Positions 8,693-17,900 of a DNA stretch of 64,000 bases are shown in pieces (the stretch's first letter is position 1; the number at the start of each line of letters is the position of its first letter). Where the stretch lies: contig NZ_JAQQTF010000002.1 of the NCBI RefSeq assembly GCF_028561275.1, forward strand, positions 900,812 to 964,811, written 5' to 3'. The translations under genes and the position numbers were made by a program. The notes beneath the pieces were generated by a model. The model made no database searches. It saw only the letters and a program-made list of their open reading frames with translations, and had not been told where the DNA came from. The stretch is from Aureisphaera galaxeae. GTDB lineage: Bacteria > Bacteroidota > Bacteroidia > Flavobacteriales > Flavobacteriaceae.

Positions 8693-9742
8693 ATGAGAAT
8701 CATTACCTATTGCATCGCATTAGTGATGTGGGTGCTGGCTGCGTTCCAATGCCATGCCCAAGAAATTTACTCTTTAACCAAGATAGAGGTACTCGAATTG
8801 AGCAAGGAGGAAATCATTAATGAGGAAAAAGATGCGCTTAAAGGAGAAGTAGAGGCCATTAATAAACGCGTAGAAGATGGCGAAATCACCGAAGAAGAAG
8901 GAGGGCGCTTAAAAAATGAAGCCGCTGAGAAAAGAGCGCTCAACATTGAGAATCGCTTGGCCATTGTAGACAATAAAATTGCCTTGCTGAAGCGCAATGG
9001 GGAAGGCGATGAGATTCTAGAAAACGACAAAATTGAAATTAAATTTTTTGGAGAAGGAAGGGTCTTTGGGATCGATTATACTCCTAAAAAGAGGAAGTAC
9101 GATCGCAGAACTACCAGTGATTTTGTATTTGCCTTCGGGTTTAACAATGTGATAACCGAAGGGGAATCTTTGGAAGACAGTGATTTTAAAGTGGCAGGAA
9201 GCCGTTTTGCCGAATTGGGATGGGCTTGGAAGACCCGTGTTTTTAAGGAAACGAATTGGTTGCGGATAAAATATGGGTTCTCTTTTCAGTTTAATGGGCT
9301 AAAACCTACCGATAACCGCTATTTCGTAGATACAGGAACCCAAACCGAATTACAGACCTTCGATCGTGATTTGGATAAGTCCAAGTTCAGAATCGATAAC
9401 TTGGTAGTTCCCGTGCATTTTGAGGTAGGACCTTCCCGAAAAGTGGAAGGTAAGGACTACTTCCGCTACTATACCCACAGAAAGGTAAAGTTTGGATTTG
9501 GAGGTTATGCCGGATTGCGTTTGGCAACGCGTCAAAAACTGAAATTCAATGATGGTGCGGAGGATATAAAACAAAAACAAAAAGGGAATTTCAATGCCAG
9601 TAACTTCATTTATGGGGTAAGTGCCTATATAGGCTGGCGTGGAAGCGCATTATATGCCAAATACGATCTCAATCCCATTTTTAAAGATAATCCCGTAGAG
9701 CAGCGAAACCTTTCGTTGGGGCTTCGTTTCGATATGGACTGA
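8693..9742 (+). CDS. putative outer-membrane beta-barrel protein with N-terminal coiled coil
   Basis: A 349-aa exported protein of no recognised family. A signal peptide covers residues 1-22 (ending CHAQ). A charged helical segment follows to about residue 110, rich in Glu/Lys with heptad-like spacing. From about residue 135 to the end there are alternating aromatic/polar stretches (FVFAFGFNNV, FAELGWAWKTRVF, IKYGFSFQFNG, FGFGGYAGLRLATRQKL, FIYGVSAYIGWRG, LGLRFDMD). These look like beta-strands of an outer-membrane barrel, ending in the conserved-style terminal strand. It is third in the sigma/membrane-protein operon and so may be its target or sensor. Confidence 0.65.
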   Translation: MRIITYCIALVMWVLAAFQCHAQEIYSLTKIEVLELSKEEIINEEKDALKGEVEAINKRVEDGEITEEEGGRLKNEAAEKRALNIENRLAIVDNKIALLKRNGEGDEILENDKIEIKFFGEGRVFGIDYTPKKRKYDRRTTSDFVFAFGFNNVITEGESLEDSDFKVAGSRFAELGWAWKTRVFKETNWLRIKYGFSFQFNGLKPTDNRYFVDTGTQTELQTFDRDLDKSKFRIDNLVVPVHFEVGPSRKVEGKDYFRYYTHRKVKFGFGGYAGLRLATRQKLKFNDGAEDIKQKQKGNFNASNFIYGVSAYIGWRGSALYAKYDLNPIFKDNPVEQRNLSLGLRFDMD

Positions 9743-9783
9743 TTTTGCTTTAGGTTAATTTCTTGAATTAGCTGATTGTGTAG

Positions 9784-9809
9784 CGGCCTCCTTTGGGAGG
9801 CCTTTTTTG
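9784..9809 (+). terminator. Rho-independent terminator of the ECF sigma operon
   Basis: GGCCTCC TTTG GGAGGCC followed by six T. The hairpin also argues against a dnaG start inside it. Confidence 0.9.
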
Positions 9810-9845
9810 TGCTTGGATTTTGTATTTTGATGGGCAAGAAAAAAG

Positions 9846-9853
9846 TATATTTG
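9846..9853 (+). promoter_or_regulatory. -7 box of dnaG
   Basis: TATATTTG, 20 bases before the TTG start at 9874, with several TTG trinucleotides 16-24 bases upstream as possible -33 elements. Confidence 0.45.
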
Positions 9854-9873
9854 TTGTTCAATCACTTCCAAAT

Positions 9874-11838
9874 TTGATCTCGCGAATTACCATAGACCAA
9901 GTTTTCGACACAGCCCGGGTAGAGGAGGTGATCGGTGATTTTGTACAACTGAAGAAATCAGGTAGCAATTTCAAGGGGCTCAGCCCTTTTACCGATGAAC
10001 GCACGCCTAGTTTCATGGTTTCACCCGTGAAGCAGATATGGAAAGACTTTTCCAGTGGAAAGGGAGGGAACGTAGTGGCTTTCTTAATGGAGCACGAACA
10101 TTTCTCCTATCCCGAAGCCATTCGGTATCTGGCCAAAAAATATGGGATAGAAATCGAAGAGACGGAGCAATCCGACGAAGAAAAGGAAAAGGCCAGCGAA
10201 CGGGAAAGTCTGTATTTGGTAAGCGAATTCGCCAAAGATTACTTTTATGATACTTTGCTGAATAGTGAGCTAGGGAAGGCCATAGGGAAAACCTATTTCA
10301 AGGAACGTGGCTTTACCGATGAGACCATTCAAAAATTCGCATTGGGTTATTCCCCAGATGAATGGGATGCATTTACGGGGCATGCACTTAAGAATGGATA
10401 TCAACTGAGTTATCTGGAAAAAACCGGATTAACCATCGTAAAGGGCGAGAAGCAATTCGATCGCTTTAAAGGAAGGGTAATGTTTCCCATTTTAAGTATG
10501 AGCGGTCGTGTATTGGGCTTTGGAGGACGTATCCTTACCAACGACAAGAAAGCAGCCAAATATCTCAATTCCCCAGAGAGTGATATCTATCATAAGAGTA
10601 AAGTCCTGTATGGTATTTATCATGCCAAACAGACCATTGCCAAGGAGGATAACTGCTATTTGGTAGAAGGATATACCGATGTTATCCAAATGTATCAACG
10701 AGGCATTAAGAACGTGGTTTCTTCCTCGGGAACCGCCCTAACGCCCGAGCAAATTCGACTCATTAACCGTCTTACCAAGAACATTACCTTGCTGTTCGAT
10801 GGGGATGCGGCCGGATTACGAGCTTCCTTGCGCGGGGTTGATCTTATCCTAGAGCAAGGGATGAACGTGAAGATTTGCACCTTTCCCGAAGGGGATGATC
10901 CAGATTCTTTTGCCAAAAAGAATAGCTTGGAGGAAGTAACCTTGTATTTAGAGGAGAATGCACAGGACTTCATCAATTTCAAAGCTTCATTGTTAGCTAG
11001 GGAGGCCGAGAACGATCCTATAAAGAAAGCCGAGACCATACGGGATATGGTGACCAGTATTTCTAAGATACCCGATGTGATAAAGCAGGAGGTATATATT
11101 AAAGAATGCGGTCGCATCATGGACATTAGCGAGGAAGTACTCTTTAGTACCCTGGCCCAAATGCTCGAAAAAGAGAAGCGTGATGCTTCCAAAAGGGCCA
11201 AGCAGGATGCACCAAAGCCTATGGAAGTGGTTACGGAGCAAAAAGCCCCGATAGAGAAGGTGGACGTTCAATACGAATTGGAGCGCAAGATCATAGAATT
11301 ATTACTGCTCTACGGCCATGTGGAAGAGGATTTCGAAGATTTAATCTTAGAAGCTTCCGAGGACGGCAGTATCAACTTTAAGCCCGAAAAAGTAAAGTCT
11401 AAAGTATTCGAAAAGGTGTATTTGGATTTACAGGAAGATGAGATTGAGTTTGCTAATGAAAGTTTTAAGGAACTGTATTTCGATATTATCAATACGCTCA
11501 ATCAACAGCAGGAGATAAAGATGGAAGCCTTTGTGAATCAATTACCGCCTAAATCGGCAGAAGCAGTGACCCATATATTGATGGATGATGAAAAATATCA
11601 GTTGGCTTCTTGGGATCGGAAGGAGATCTATGTGAAATTGAAAGAGTATTCCATTCCGCAGATGGTCATGGAAACCATATTAAACTTACGGCGCCATTTC
11701 GTAAATATGAAGATTGCCGAATTGGCCGGAACTATTACCGAAAAGGAAGAATTAGAAAAACAAGATATACTTCAAGATGTTCAGGATTACAACACCTTGC
11801 GCATGGTACTTTCCGAAAAGTTAAGACGGGTGGTTTAA
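9874..11838 (+). CDS. dnaG: DNA primase, zinc-ligand-less N-terminal domain
   Basis: Makes RNA primers for replication in complex with the replicative helicase. The protein has 654 aa from TTG 9874, giving MISRITIDQVFDTARVEEVIGDF; an upstream in-frame start would fall in the preceding terminator. Domains are an N-terminal CHC2-fold region (about 1-100), the TOPRIM core (about 255-345: EGYTDVI, SSGTALTPEQ, LFDGDAAGLRA, with acidic metal ligands intact) and a C-terminal helicase-binding region. The zinc-binding C/H/C/C positions are replaced by Ser37, Thr40, Asp58 and Ser61 (SPFTDERTPSF ... DFSSGKGG), while the surrounding residues are conserved. The gene ends 4 bp from the convergent response regulator. 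Confidence 0.96.
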   Translation: MISRITIDQVFDTARVEEVIGDFVQLKKSGSNFKGLSPFTDERTPSFMVSPVKQIWKDFSSGKGGNVVAFLMEHEHFSYPEAIRYLAKKYGIEIEETEQSDEEKEKASERESLYLVSEFAKDYFYDTLLNSELGKAIGKTYFKERGFTDETIQKFALGYSPDEWDAFTGHALKNGYQLSYLEKTGLTIVKGEKQFDRFKGRVMFPILSMSGRVLGFGGRILTNDKKAAKYLNSPESDIYHKSKVLYGIYHAKQTIAKEDNCYLVEGYTDVIQMYQRGIKNVVSSSGTALTPEQIRLINRLTKNITLLFDGDAAGLRASLRGVDLILEQGMNVKICTFPEGDDPDSFAKKNSLEEVTLYLEENAQDFINFKASLLAREAENDPIKKAETIRDMVTSISKIPDVIKQEVYIKECGRIMDISEEVLFSTLAQMLEKEKRDASKRAKQDAPKPMEVVTEQKAPIEKVDVQYELERKIIELLLLYGHVEEDFEDLILEASEDGSINFKPEKVKSKVFEKVYLDLQEDEIEFANESFKELYFDIINTLNQQQEIKMEAFVNQLPPKSAEAVTHILMDDEKYQLASWDRKEIYVKLKEYSIPQMVMETILNLRRHFVNMKIAELAGTITEKEELEKQDILQDVQDYNTLRMVLSEKLRRVV

Positions 11839-11842
11839 TTAC

Positions 11843-12475
11843 CTACCCAAACTGAAACATTCTTGATTGGTGGATAAGGTCTGCGAGGTTATCCACTTTC
11901 AATTTCTTCAGTAATCTTGTCTTGTACGTACTTACGGTTTTCTCATTAATGTTAAGGGCATTAGCAATGTCCTTATTCCTTTTTCCGCTAGAAAGTAGGT
12001 TGAGTACTTCTATTTCGCGGGAAGAAAGCTTTTTGTAACGGCTTATGGCACTGGCTTCTCCAACATTGCGGCTTGTAAAGGTCGAGGTAAGTTCCTCATT
12101 AAGGAAGATACCACCTTTGGCAATCTGCTTCAATGCTTTTAAGAATACTTTGGTGGAAGCTGTCTTAGGCACATATCCTGCCGCTCCCGATTTAATGGAA
12201 CGAAGGGCGTAAATTTCTTCAGGGTGGGTTGAGTAAATGAGTACGCGGGTTTCCGGGAATTCGGTCTTGATGTTTCTTAGCGCATTAATGCCGTTTATTT
12301 GCGGCATATCGATCTCCATGATCAAGATGTCGGGCTGTAGCTCTTTTAAGTTCTTGAACAACTCGTCTCCATTGTTGGCTTTACCTACAATAGTATAGTT
12401 TTCATTTTTCTTAATCATACAAGCTATTCCCTTTCGGGTTACCGGATGATGATCTGCAATAACGATTCTTTTCAT
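11843..12475 (-). CDS. NarL/LuxR-family response regulator with Glu at the phosphoacceptor position
   Basis: A 210-aa cytoplasmic regulator. The receiver domain (1-120) begins KRIVIADHHPVTRKG. The position of the usual phosphorylated Asp is Glu54 (LIMEIDMPQING). The second acidic-pocket Asp is His9, while Asp8, Ser82 and Lys104 (YVPKTAS) are kept. The C-terminal HTH (about 145-205) has KLSSREIEVLNLLSSGKRNKDIA and NINEKTVSTYKTRLLKKL, typical of LuxR-type DNA binding. No sensor kinase is adjacent. Glu can mimic phospho-Asp, so the protein may be active without phosphorylation; this is inference. The leader carries an inverted repeat at 12484-12510. Convergent with dnaG. Confidence 0.9.
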   Translation of the reverse strand: MKRIVIADHHPVTRKGIACMIKKNENYTIVGKANNGDELFKNLKELQPDILIMEIDMPQINGINALRNIKTEFPETRVLIYSTHPEEIYALRSIKSGAAGYVPKTASTKVFLKALKQIAKGGIFLNEELTSTFTSRNVGEASAISRYKKLSSREIEVLNLLSSGKRNKDIANALNINEKTVSTYKTRLLKKLKVDNLADLIHQSRMFQFG

Positions 12476-12483
12476 TTTCTAGT

Positions 12484-12510
12484 CCGTTTTTCTCGTTTAA
12501 CTAAAAACGG
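12484..12510. repeat. inverted repeat in the leader of the response regulator gene
   Basis: CCGTTTTT and AAAAACGG, 8-base perfect arms with an 11-base loop, 9 bases before the start codon on the minus strand. It could be an operator or a leader hairpin. Confidence 0.4.
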
Positions 12511-12562
12511 GGATATAGTTTTTTATGTGTGAGGTTTTTTTGTAATACTTCTACTACAAATT

Positions 12563-12570
12563 CAAAACTA
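12563..12570 (-). promoter_or_regulatory. -7 box of the response regulator gene
   Basis: CAAAACTA, which reads TAGTTTTG on the minus strand and fits TAnnTTTG. It would give a leader of about 80 bases containing the inverted repeat. Confidence 0.35.
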
Positions 12571-12635
12571 TAAAAAGAAACTAGGGAACGAGGGATTTTT
12601 CGTTCAAATTCAAGAAAATTCGTTAAAAGCAAATA

Positions 12636-13421
12636 TTATTTGAATTCTGGGGGGATTTCACACACTGGAATCGGAGTTACTTTGTGTTGGTTTATGCGGT
12701 TCAATCGTAGGTAAATTTCGTACACTTCTCGCTCCCGACCCTCAAAATCCTCCGGCTTTTTACCTTGGTCCTGCATGCTCATGGCCCATTCCAGTTCGTC
12801 ATAGCTGGCTCCAATCTGGTCTTCATCACTTCGGCTATCGCCAAAAAGGCCATCGGTAGGAACTGCCTTTTGTATAGAGGCAGGAACCTTAACAAATAAC
12901 CCAATTTCGTATACCTCACTCTTTAAAAGATCAGCTATAGGGCTTAGATCGACCCCACCATCTCCATATTTTGTGAAGAACCCTACACCGAAATCTTCTA
13001 CTTTATTACCTGTGCCGGCCACCAAGTAGCGATGTAGTCCCGCAAAATAATATAAGGTAGTCATGCGCAGGCGTGCGCGCGTATTGGCCAAACTAAGATC
13101 CAAGGTTTCTAAGGAGGTTTCGGGAACCTCCGTTTTAAATTCCTCGAAAACCGGGGTGAGGTCTACCCGTGCATCGCTCACATTTGGAAAACGCTCCTTT
13201 AATTGGGCAATGTGTTCTTGGGCACGGTTAACCTGCGACTGTGCCTGGTGAATGGGCATTTCTACGCATAAGGTATTCATCCCCGTCATGGCACAAAGGG
13301 TTGAGGTAACTCCAGAATCGATACCGCCACTTACACCGACTACAAATCCGTTCATATTCGCATTTTGGGCGTAGTCCTTTAACCAGTCGACAATATATTG
13401 GGTCACTTTTTCCGTTTGCAT
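12636..13421 (-). CDS. nadE: ammonia-dependent NAD synthetase
   Basis: Amidates nicotinic acid adenine dinucleotide to NAD+ with ATP, the last step of NAD synthesis. The protein has 261 aa from the ATG giving MQTEKVTQYIVDWL. A start 13 codons earlier is possible, but those residues (MQRYYYSSLNPYK) do not look like the family. The PP-loop SGGIDS (31-36) binds ATP. Further motifs are GTGNKVEDFGVGFFTKYGDGG (deamido-NAD and metal region) and DLLKSEVYEIG. There is no nitrilase domain, so ammonia rather than glutamine is the direct nitrogen source. It is divergent from gldB-gldC, an arrangement familiar from flavobacteria. Confidence 0.95.
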   Translation of the reverse strand: MQTEKVTQYIVDWLKDYAQNANMNGFVVGVSGGIDSGVTSTLCAMTGMNTLCVEMPIHQAQSQVNRAQEHIAQLKERFPNVSDARVDLTPVFEEFKTEVPETSLETLDLSLANTRARLRMTTLYYFAGLHRYLVAGTGNKVEDFGVGFFTKYGDGGVDLSPIADLLKSEVYEIGLFVKVPASIQKAVPTDGLFGDSRSDEDQIGASYDELEWAMSMQDQGKKPEDFEGREREVYEIYLRLNRINQHKVTPIPVCEIPPEFK

Positions 13422-13462
13422 TTTGTAAGGGTTTAACGATGAATAATAATACCTTTGCATCG

Positions 13463-13470
13463 CAAAAGTA
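13463..13470 (-). promoter_or_regulatory. -7 box of nadE
   Basis: CAAAAGTA reads TACTTTTG on the minus strand, 41 bases upstream of the chosen nadE start. Confidence 0.4.
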
Positions 13471-13527
13471 CGGCAAAAGCAAAATTAATAAAAGGCGTTA
13501 TCGTTACTCTTTTGTAAAAAGACACTC

Positions 13528-14487
13528 ATGAAGAAATATCTGTTTGGCATACTACTCGCGATTTTGGTTTTGGGATGTAACTCCAAATCAAAGACAGAAC
13601 AGGAAATTGCAAAGGTTCCGGTGGATTTCGAATTGATCCGCTTCGATAAAATCTTCGGAAAGGCATCCATTGCCGATTTACCGAATCTAAAGGTCCAATA
13701 CCCTTTGTTTTTCCCAAAGCAATATCATGATAGTATTTGGATTGGGCGCATGAACGATACCCTGCAGCAACAATTGAATGAAGCTGTAACGAACGTATTT
13801 CCTAATGAAGACAACCTTATAGAAGGGCTCACGGACTTGTTCCAGCACATTCGATATTATCATTCAGATTTCACGGTTCCCAAGGTGTATACGGCAACTT
13901 CGGATGTAGATTATAAAACCAAAGTCATTGCTCAGGACACGCTATTGGTGATCGAATTGGATACCTACTTGGGAAGCGAGCATCCCTTTTATGAAGGCAT
14001 CTCCAAATACATTACGAAGAATATGCAACCAGATGCTATTCTTTCGGATGTGGCTATGGCCTACTCCAAAAAATATGTAGCAGTTCCCAAACAGCGATCC
14101 TTGTTGGCGCAAATGGTCTATTTCGGAAAGGGATTATACCTAAAGGACCTTTGGCTACCCGAATTGACCAATGCCCAGAAAATAGGGTATACCGAAGGAG
14201 AAATGCTTTGGGCGGATGAAAATGAGGTGGATATTTGGCGTTATTTTGTGGAAAATGAATTGCTGTATAGTACAGATGCCAAACTGCCTTCCCGATTCAT
14301 AAATCCCGCTCCCTTTTCTAAATTCAACTTAGAATTGGATAACGAGTCTCCAGGTATGATAGGCCGTTATGTAGGATGGCAAATTGTAAAGTCTTTTGCC
14401 GAAAATAATGAGGTTTCCCTGCAAGAGTTAATGCGTATGGAACCCGACGAACTATTCAAGAATTCTAAATACAAACCCAAGAAATGA
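13528..14487 (+). CDS. gldB: gliding motility lipoprotein GldB
   Basis: A lipoprotein required for gliding in Flavobacterium johnsoniae; its biochemical role is still unclear. It has 319 aa. The lipoprotein signal peptide ends in LVLGC with Cys17 as the lipidated residue. The body matches GldB features: VDFELIRFDKIF near the start, the central LQMHIRYYH-like block (FQHIRYYHSDF), VIELDTYLG, and the C-terminal PGMIGRYVGWQIV with SFAENNEVSLQELM. Its stop overlaps the gldC start by 4 bases (ATGA), so the two genes are translationally coupled. Presence of gldB suggests, but does not prove, that the organism glides, since many non-gliding relatives keep it for T9SS function. Confidence 0.93.
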   Translation: MKKYLFGILLAILVLGCNSKSKTEQEIAKVPVDFELIRFDKIFGKASIADLPNLKVQYPLFFPKQYHDSIWIGRMNDTLQQQLNEAVTNVFPNEDNLIEGLTDLFQHIRYYHSDFTVPKVYTATSDVDYKTKVIAQDTLLVIELDTYLGSEHPFYEGISKYITKNMQPDAILSDVAMAYSKKYVAVPKQRSLLAQMVYFGKGLYLKDLWLPELTNAQKIGYTEGEMLWADENEVDIWRYFVENELLYSTDAKLPSRFINPAPFSKFNLELDNESPGMIGRYVGWQIVKSFAENNEVSLQELMRMEPDELFKNSKYKPKK

Positions 14488-14819
14488 GTGTACATACCTC
14501 CGAAATAAGTATTAAGGTAGCTCTAGACGAGAATAAAATTCCCGAAAAACTACAATGGTCTGCTCCCGATGGAGGCGTGCATTCCGAAGAATCCAAGGCG
14601 GTACTGCTGTCGGTATGGGACCATAAGGCCCAAGAAGCCCTTCGCATCGACCTTTGGACCAAGGACATGCCTTTGGACGAAATGAAGGTGTTTTTTCACC
14701 AAACCCTCACGGCCATGGCGGATACTTTTCAGCGAGCAACTAGCGATGAGAAAATGAGCGACACTATGCGTGATTTTTGTGATTATTTTGCTGAAAAACT
14801 GGAACTTACCAAGAAATAA
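14484..14819 (+). CDS. gldC: gliding motility protein GldC
   Basis: A small cytoplasmic protein of 111 aa without signal peptide or membrane segment. Features matching GldC are TSEISIKVALDENKIPEKLQW, DGGVHSEESKAVLLSVWD and the C-terminal RDFCDYFAEKL. In F. johnsoniae loss of gldC slows gliding and it is thought to assist GldB; the molecular function is unknown. It overlaps gldB by 4 bases and ends the operon. No clear hairpin follows. Confidence 0.93.
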   Translation: MSVHTSEISIKVALDENKIPEKLQWSAPDGGVHSEESKAVLLSVWDHKAQEALRIDLWTKDMPLDEMKVFFHQTLTAMADTFQRATSDEKMSDTMRDFCDYFAEKLELTKK

Positions 14820-14848
14820 TCTGTTAAAAAATTCTAAACATACTTCTA

Positions 14849-14866
14849 ATGTAAGCTAGCTTACAT
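14849..14866. promoter_or_regulatory. perfect 18-bp palindromic operator of the ten-repeat surface protein gene
   Basis: ATGTAAGCTAGCTTACAT is its own reverse complement. It ends 20 bases before a TAnnTTTG box (14887) and 52 bases before the ATG, so it covers the -33 region. A near copy sits at the same place before the paralogous gene (19661-19678). The half-site TGTAA-N6-TTACA resembles Crp/Fnr-type sites. Confidence 0.7.
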
Positions 14867-14886
14867 TTTCTGTTTTTGTCGGTTTA

Positions 14887-14894
14887 TAAGTTTG
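14887..14894 (+). promoter_or_regulatory. -7 box of the ten-repeat surface protein gene
   Basis: TAAGTTTG fits TAnnTTTG. There is no good TTG -33 element at the usual spacing; the palindrome occupies that place, which suggests an activator-dependent promoter. Confidence 0.55.
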
Positions 14895-14918
14895 TGGTAT
14901 CAACAAAAAATAAACACG

Positions 14919-17900
14919 ATGAAAGAAAAATTATTTCAAATCAAAACCATAGAAAGAGGATTAGGAGCCTTCCTATTCCTATTTTTTTGGAGTGTTGCCG
15001 TGAACGCCCAATGTTTGGCAGATGCCGCGGCGATTGAAATTACTGGAACCGGGGCTACGGCTGCGGAAATCTGCGCAGGCGATGGCGTAGGGGATCCCAT
15101 AGATGTAACCGTTGTAGGAACCGGAGTGGGTACCAATAGTGGTTGGGTCATTACCGATAACGCTACCGGAACCATCCTTGCTTTACCACCTGCACCTCCT
15201 TTTGACTTAGACGGAGCTGGAGATGGTATTTGCGACATCTGGTACATTCGTTACGAAGATGGATTGACTGGATTGATGACCGGGCAAAATGTTTCTGGTC
15301 TTGCAGGATGCTTCGATCTTTCGAATGCGATTTCAGTAACAAGAAATGATCCCGATGCTGCTGCTATTGAAATTACTGGAACCGGGGCTACGGCTGCGGA
15401 AATCTGTGCTGGGGACGGAATGGGAGACCCTATCGATGTATCCGTAGTAGGAATCGGAGTGGGAGCCAACAGCGGTTGGGTCATTACCGACAACGCTACA
15501 GGAACCATCCTGGCATTACCACCTGCACCGCCTTTTGACTTAGACGGAGCCGGAGATGGCGTTTGTGATATTTGGTACATCCGTTACGAAGATGGTCTCA
15601 CTGGATTAATGACAGGACAGAATGTTTCTGGCCTTATGGGATGCTTCGATCTTTCCAATCCAATTTCGGTAACAAGAAATGATCCCGATGCTGCTGCTAT
15701 TGAAATCACAGGCACAGGAGCAACGGCTATTGATATTTGTGCGGGAGATGGTATAGGAGACCCTATCGATGTAACCGTGGTAGGAACTGGAGTAGGAGCG
15801 AACAGCGGTTGGGTCATTACCGACAACGCCACTGGAACCATTTTGGCTTTACCTCCTTCACCACCTTTTGACTTAGACGGAGCTGGCGATGGAGTTTGTG
15901 ATATTTGGTACATCCGTTACGAAGATGGTCTTACCGGATTAATGACAGGACAGAACGTATCTGGATTGAATGGTTGTTATGACCTTTCTAATCCAATTTC
16001 AGTAACCAGAAACGATCCCGATGCTGCTGCTATTGAAATCACTGGAACGGGAGCCACGGAAATTGAAATCTGTGCTGGTGATGGAGTAGGTGATCCCATC
16101 GACGTGACCGTAGTGGGAACGGGAGTAGGAGCGAACAGTGGTTGGGTAATTACCGACAACGCTACTGGAACCATCCTTGCCTTACCACCTGCGCCACCCT
16201 TCGATTTGGATGGTGCTGGAGATGGTATTTGCGACATCTGGTACATTCGTTATGAGGACGGGTTGACTGGGTTGATGACAGGAGAGAACGTATCTGGATT
16301 GAATGGTTGTTTCGACCTTTCGAATCCAATTTCAGTAACCAGAAATGATCCCGACGCCGCTGCTATTGAAATTACAGGTACAGGAGCTACCGCCATAGAT
16401 ATCTGTGCTGGTGATGGTATAGGTGATCCTATCGACGTAACTGTAGTGGGAACCGGAGTCGGAGCCAACAGTGGTTGGGTCATTACCGATAATGCTACAG
16501 GAACCATCCTTGCTTTACCGCCTGCACCTCCTTTTGATTTAGATGGAGCTGGCGATGGCGTTTGTGACATCTGGTACATCCGTTACGAGGATGGTCTTAC
16601 CGGATTAATGACAGGACAGAACGTTTCTGGATTGAACGGATGCTTCGACCTTTCCAACCCAATTTCGGTAACCAGAAATGATCCTGACGCAGCTGCTATT
16701 GAAATCACTGGAACAGGAGCCACCGAAATTGAGATTTGTGCAGGAGACGGTATTGGCGATCCCATAGACGTAACCGTAGTAGGAGCTGGTGTTGGAGATA
16801 ATAGCGGTTGGGTCATTACCGACAACGCTACTGGAACCATCCTTGCCTTACCACCTGCGCCACCCTTCGATTTAGACGGTGCCGGAGACGGAGTTTGTGA
16901 CATCTGGTATATTCGTTACGCAGATGGACTAACTGGGCTTAGTACAGGTCAGAATGTAGCCGATCTTATGGGATGCTTTGACCTTTCCAACCCAATATCT
17001 GTAACCAGAAACGACCCTGATGCTGCTGCCATAGAAATCACAGGATCTGGTGCCACTTCTATTGATATTTGTGCTGGAGACGGTATAGGAGACCCCATAG
17101 ATGTAACCGTGGTAGGAACTGGAGTAGGAGCCAACAGTGGTTGGGTCATCACCGACAATGCTACGGGAACTATCCTTGCCCTGCCTGCTGCACCACCTTT
17201 CGATTTAGAAGGCGCTGGAGACGGAGTTTGCGACATTTGGTACATTCGCTATGAGGACGGATTAACAGGCTTAAGCACAGGTCAAAATGTGGCCGATCTT
17301 GCAGGTTGTTACGATCTTTCGAATCCGATTAGCGTGAACCGTGAAGGTGTAAGCTCTGCCCCTATTTTCATTACAGGTTCACCTGGAAATACTGAAATTA
17401 CTATCTGTGCCGGTGACGGTATTGATAACCCGATTAATATTACAGTAGATGGTACCGGTATCGGAACCTTTAGCGGTTGGGTGATTACCGACAATGCTAC
17501 GGGTGAAATCCTTGCTTTGCCACCTGCACCACCTTTCAATTTAGACGGTGCGGGACCTGGCGTGTGCGATATCTGGTACATTCGCTACGGAAATGGTCTT
17601 AGTGGACTTGACGTAGGAGCAAACGTCGGGGATTTGGATGGATGTTTCGATCTTTCCAACCCGGTAACCGTAAATAGACTGGGAGTTGATGCCTCAGAAA
17701 TTGAAATCACAGGAACCGGTGCTACAGAAATAGATATCTGTGCTGGTGATGGAATAGATGACCCTATCGATGTAACTGTAATCGGTCCAACTGCAGGGTC
17801 CTTTAACGGTTGGGTGATTACCGACAATGCTACGGGTGAGATACTTGCGTTGCCACCTGCACCACCCTTCAACCTAGAAGGAGCTGGAGATGGAGTGTGC

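Noticed and set aside
9793-9873. Upstream extension of dnaG
   Set aside because: The extra residues would start inside the terminator hairpin and upstream of the -7 box. The conserved N-terminus begins at the TTG at 9874.
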